Origin: Chloroflexota bacterium
GTDB lineage: Bacteria; Chloroflexota; Anaerolineae; Anaerolineales; Anaerolineaceae
NCBI GenBank assembly: GCA_023434145.1
Contig: JAEYTI010000280.1
Span: 1-9,707, forward strand
DNA length: 9,707 nt
Direction of reading: 5' to 3'
The notes under the pieces were generated by a model. That model was not told the origin of the DNA, ran no database searches, and saw only the letters and a list, made by a program, of their open reading frames with translations. The position numbers and the translations under genes are program-made. Shown here piece after piece: positions 7,250-9,707 of this stretch; the first letter of the stretch is position 1; each line of letters opens with the position of its first letter.

Positions 7250-8695
7250 ATGGCCGTAGAAATCAAAGTGCCGGATATGGGTGAGTCGGTGATCGAAGCA
7301 ACGGTGGCGCGCTGGATGAAACAGACCGGCGACCCGGTGAGCGCCGGCGAGCCGGTGGTGGAGCTGGAGACGGATAAGATCAACCTGGAAGTTGGCGCGC
7401 AGCAGGCAGGCGTGCTGGGGCAGATCGTCAAAGACGTGGGGGCGACGGTGGCGGTCGGTGACGTGCTGGCAACCGTGGACCCGGCGGGCGGAGACGGCAA
7501 TGGCGGAGGATCGAAGGCATCCGCCGGGGAGCAAGGGGATACGGCTCCTCCGGGAGCAGCACCCGGAAACGTCCAGCCCGCCGATACCGCACAGGTGACA
7601 GGCGAAGACCGGGCGCAGCGCGGTGGCTCTACGACAGAGACGGCGGATCGTTTCGCTGCGCCCCAACAGGGAACAAATGCTGTCCCTGCGTCCGTTTCCC
7701 CGGTCGCGGCGCGGATGGCGCAGGAGATGGGCATCGACATCACACAGGTCAAGCCATCCAGTGGCGGGCGGATCACCAAGGAAGATGTGGCCGCGTACGC
7801 AGGCGAGGGGCAGAAGGACGCAGGCAAGACACCGGAAGCGGGCAGTCAGGTGCGACGCGAAGACGAGCAAGTTCAGGCGGCACAGGCGGCAAACGCTCCG
7901 GCAGAAGCATCTCCTGCCCCCTACCAGTCCTCCCCCGCCCCGGCAAAAGCGGCTCCGACGCAGCCGCAAACAGTCCCCGCCTCATCGGGGCGTGAAACAG
8001 GGCGCGAAACGCGCCAGCGCATGACCCGCCGCCGCCAGACGATCGCCAAACGGCTGGTAGAGGCGCAGCAAACCGCCGCCATGCTCACAACCTTCAACGA
8101 GATCGACATGAGCAAGGTGATGGAACTGCGCAAGCGCCGCCGCGACGGGTTTAAAGAGCGCTACGGCATAGACCTGGGCTTTATGTCGTTCTTCACCAAG
8201 GCGGTGATCGGCGCGCTGCGGGCCTTCCCGCAGATCAACGCGGAGATTGCCAATGATGAGATCGTGCTTAAGCACTATTACGACATCGGCATCGCCATCG
8301 GCGCGGAAGAAGGGTTGGTGGTGCCGGTGATCCGCGACGCCGACCGGATGAGCTTTGCCGAGATCGAAAAGGCCATCCGCGAATACGCCAACAAGACCAA
8401 AGAGGGCACGCTGACGCTGGACGATCTACGCGGCGGGACGTTCACCATCACCAACGGCGGCGTGTTCGGCTCGCTGCTCAGCACGCCCATTCTCAACCCA
8501 CCGCAGGTTGGCATCTTGGGCATGCACAAGATCCAGGAGCGGCCGGTGATTGTGGATGGACAGATCGTGGCACGACCGATGATGTACGTGGCGCTGAGCT
8601 ACGATCACCGCATTGTGGATGGGCGAGAGGCGGTGCAGTTCCTGGTGCGAATCAAGGAACTGCTGGAAGATCCCGAGACGCTGCTGTTTAGTTAG
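7250..8695 (+). CDS. sucB: Dihydrolipoyllysine-residue succinyltransferase (E2 of 2-oxoglutarate dehydrogenase)
   Basis: This 481-residue protein transfers the succinyl group from its lipoyl arm to CoA and forms the core of the 2-oxoglutarate dehydrogenase complex. The lipoyl domain covers about 1-80, with lipoylated lysine K43 in ETDKINLEV. A peripheral-subunit-binding domain lies at about 149-184 (VSPVAARMAQEMGIDITQVK). The acyltransferase domain runs from about 250 to 481, with TTFNEIDMS, GGVFGSLLSTPILNPPQ and the active-site motif SYDHRIVDG (450-458; H453 and D457 expected catalytic). Those motifs favour E2o over pyruvate E2, and the adjacent sucA confirms it. It is longer than E. coli SucB (405 aa) because two Ala/Pro-rich linkers (about 80-148 and 185-249) are expanded. 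GGGAGG at 7240-7245, 4 nt before the ATG, supports this start. Only one lipoyl domain is present. Confidence 0.96.
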   Translation: MAVEIKVPDMGESVIEATVARWMKQTGDPVSAGEPVVELETDKINLEVGAQQAGVLGQIVKDVGATVAVGDVLATVDPAGGDGNGGGSKASAGEQGDTAPPGAAPGNVQPADTAQVTGEDRAQRGGSTTETADRFAAPQQGTNAVPASVSPVAARMAQEMGIDITQVKPSSGGRITKEDVAAYAGEGQKDAGKTPEAGSQVRREDEQVQAAQAANAPAEASPAPYQSSPAPAKAAPTQPQTVPASSGRETGRETRQRMTRRRQTIAKRLVEAQQTAAMLTTFNEIDMSKVMELRKRRRDGFKERYGIDLGFMSFFTKAVIGALRAFPQINAEIANDEIVLKHYYDIGIAIGAEEGLVVPVIRDADRMSFAEIEKAIREYANKTKEGTLTLDDLRGGTFTITNGGVFGSLLSTPILNPPQVGILGMHKIQERPVIVDGQIVARPMMYVALSYDHRIVDGREAVQFLVRIKELLEDPETLLFS

Positions 8696-8697
8696 GG

Positions 8698-8741
8698 AGT
8701 TGTTTCCCCCGGAAACTCGCGAGTTAAAGGGGGAAATAACT
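8698..8741. repeat. Inverted repeat just after the sucB stop
   Basis: Arms 8698-8710 and 8729-8741 pair over 13 bp with one mismatch (TTTCCCCC/GGGGGAAA core). A nested perfect palindrome, AACTCGCGAGTT, occupies 8714-8725. It begins 3 nt after the sucB stop. No T-run follows it on the plus strand, so by itself it is not a classic terminator; it may protect the mRNA 3' end or be a REP-like palindrome. Confidence 0.7.
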
Positions 8742-8749
8742 ATGGAAGA

Positions 8750-8802
8750 ACATCGCAGGGACTGTCCAAAAAGAACGTTTGGACAGCCCCTGCGATGTTT
8801 TT
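8750..8802. terminator. Strong bidirectional intrinsic terminator between sucB and the convergent gene
   Basis: Arms 8750-8770 and 8778-8798 pair over 21 bp with one G-T pair around a 7-nt loop (AAGAACG). A run of five Ts (8798-8802) follows on the plus strand. On the minus strand the stem is followed by the T-rich TTCTTCC, so it can also end the converging transcript. Its T-run overlaps the stop codon of the minus-strand gene (8801-8803). Confidence 0.88.
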
Positions 8803-9412
8803 ATCGATCCCCCACTGGCTGGCGGATGATGGTTTTGAGCTTCTCAGGCGCTGCGCGTCGGGCGTCGGAGAGGTAGATTTCGTGGTGCTTGCCGGTGAGC
8901 GCGTAGCCCTGTTCAGCGATGAAATCATGCAGGCGGGCAATGGTAGGGCCTTCGGCGGCGTACGGCCCCAGGTGCATAATCTGCGCGGACTTGCCCTCAA
9001 AATACGTCTCAAAGCGGACCTGTTCGAGCAGCGGCAGGCGCTTCTTCTTGATTGCCTCGGCGCGGGCGGCTTCGACGATGGTCTCGTTCACGGCCTCGGG
9101 CTGGGCGATCATCATCGTCCAATCCCAGGCAGATTTATCATTGACGGTGAACTGGCGCATATCCGGCACCCACCACAGGCCTTCGGCGGGGAAAACGGCG
9201 TAATCGACGCCGCCTTTTTTGATCATGAATTTGATGGTATAGGCCAGGGAGAACAACGCTTCGATCACCGCCGCGTAGTGCGGGTTGGTGTTTGGGTCGC
9301 CGTGCCCGTCGAGCATGAGGTAGTTCAAGGGCGGCACGTCTACCATCACCGGCGCTTTGGCTGAGGGAGCATAGAGGTGCTTGAGATCTTTCGACCAGTC
9401 GAGTTTTGCCAT
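8801..9412 (-). CDS. GyrI-like small-molecule-binding domain protein (COG4832-type)
   Basis: This cytoplasmic protein of 203 residues matches the stand-alone GyrI-like family (SHV2/SOUL-type effector-binding fold). Visible marks are the N-terminal MAKLDWSKDLKHLY, the PPLNYLMLDGHGDPN stretch at 27-41, the AYTIKFMIKK segment at 57-66, EGLWWVPD at 77-84, AWDWTMMI at 95-102, QIMHLGPY at 144-151 and HHEIYLSD at 176-183. Length is normal for the family, and there is no fused DNA-binding domain. Such domains bind hydrophobic small molecules; from memory, some stand-alone members hydrolyse cyclopropanoid compounds using a glutamate, for which E178 would be a candidate. The substrate here is unknown. 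AGAGGA about 4 nt upstream of the ATG supports the start. It converges on sucB and shares its terminator, with no sign of a functional link. Confidence 0.88.
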   Translation of the reverse strand: MAKLDWSKDLKHLYAPSAKAPVMVDVPPLNYLMLDGHGDPNTNPHYAAVIEALFSLAYTIKFMIKKGGVDYAVFPAEGLWWVPDMRQFTVNDKSAWDWTMMIAQPEAVNETIVEAARAEAIKKKRLPLLEQVRFETYFEGKSAQIMHLGPYAAEGPTIARLHDFIAEQGYALTGKHHEIYLSDARRAAPEKLKTIIRQPVGDR

Positions 9413-9496
9413 GGGATCCTCTTGGAATATATCCGATAAATGTTATGGCGCGCGAATGTATCGCGCATCACAGGTATATAGAATCGTATCTGGATA

Positions 9497-9502
9497 ATTA
9501 TA
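9497..9502 (-). promoter_or_regulatory. Possible -10 box for the GyrI-like gene
   Basis: On the minus strand this reads exactly TATAAT, 84 nt before the ATG. The expected -35 region has no good match to TTGACA. Chance occurrence is plausible because the surrounding stretch is AT-rich. Confidence 0.25.
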
Positions 9503-9680
9503 TATTGGGCTGCACTTACTCGTGGCCCTGGTGAATCGCGGGCTATGACCGCCTTAAGAAAAAGTTTCGGGAGTTTTCTTCGCACGAAGTGTGACAAAAA
9601 CTCCCATACAATCGAGAACTTCACCAACCCGAATTGCGCCCGTAATGAGAATTGGGTCTCTAGGAATTGGCGTGGTTGTA

Positions 9681-9707
9681 GGGCAAAGTTGCTACGCAAC
9701 TTTGCCC
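9681..9707. repeat. Perfect palindrome with TAC loop at the window edge
   Basis: Arms 9681-9692 and 9696-9707 are exact 12-bp reverse complements (GGGCAAAGTTGC on the left) around a TAC loop. The right arm ends on the last base of the window, so the stem may extend further. The loop and the flanking G...C pattern are the same as in the hairpin at 3705-3759. Confidence 0.8.

Larger units (their letters stand above)
9413..9707. other. Noncoding region upstream of the GyrI-like gene, rich in inverted repeats
   Basis: I see no credible gene in these 295 bases. The region holds a possible promoter for the minus-strand gene and three hairpins. The first is GCGCGA/TCGCGC at 9450-9466, which would lie in the leader of the GyrI-like gene. 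The second is an outer GGGAGTTTT/AAAACTCCC stem at 9569-9605 enclosing CTTC/GAAG. The third is the perfect palindrome at the right edge. The base composition around 9420-9520 is AT-rich. Confidence 0.6.

Noticed and set aside
7184..7969. 261-codon minus-strand frame opposite the sucB start
   Set aside because: It is antisense to the lipoyl and linker coding sequence and ends inside the repeat element; Arg/Cys-rich shadow.
8742..8876. Small plus-strand frame starting at an ATG after AAAGGGGGAAA
   Set aside because: It has a tempting ribosome site, but it reads straight through the terminator stem and then antisense through the GyrI-like gene; the 44-residue product looks random.
9346..9699. 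117-codon minus-strand frame overlapping the GyrI-like start
   Set aside because: It runs through three inverted repeats and overlaps the real gene in another frame; no recognisable motif.

Overview
This is a GC-rich bacterial window with three complete genes and one gene cut by the left edge. The best guess at origin is Chloroflexota (Anaerolineae-like). That rests on the style of the alpha-2-macroglobulin protein (Big_5-type Ig domains in front of MG2), on linked sucA-sucB genes with no lpd beside them, and on intergenic elements that start CCTCACCCCGGCC, a type I associate with Chloroflexota and Cyanobacteria. The assignment is inference; there is no rRNA gene to anchor it.

Layout. Positions 1-3676 (minus strand) hold the N-terminal 1225 codons of a large secreted alpha-2-macroglobulin-like protein. 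Its C-terminal part, where a thioester would lie, is outside the window. Positions 3677-4116 are a 440-bp divergent intergenic region. It carries a perfect 26-bp-arm hairpin close to the macroglobulin start, a complex folded repeat (copy A), and probable promoters for both directions. Positions 4117-7023 (+) encode SucA, the E1 component of 2-oxoglutarate dehydrogenase. Positions 7024-7249 hold a second copy (B) of the folded repeat. Positions 7250-8695 (+) encode SucB, the E2 dihydrolipoyl succinyltransferase. Positions 8698-8803 carry a hairpin and then a strong bidirectional terminator. Positions 8801-9412 (minus) encode a GyrI-like small-molecule-binding protein that converges on sucB. Positions 9413-9707 hold no gene but several inverted repeats, the last a perfect palindrome running to the window edge.

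How it works together. SucA decarboxylates 2-oxoglutarate with thiamine diphosphate and SucB transfers the succinyl group to CoA through its lipoyl arm, so the central block is a TCA-cycle E1-E2 operon. E3 (lipoamide dehydrogenase) must be encoded elsewhere. The macroglobulin (envelope defence or protease trapping) and the GyrI-like protein (small-molecule binding or detoxification) have no evident functional link to the operon.

I found no convincing new multi-gene system. The least explained signals are the two related folded repeats flanking sucA, one of them inside the sucAB transcript, and two perfect hairpins that share a TAC loop.
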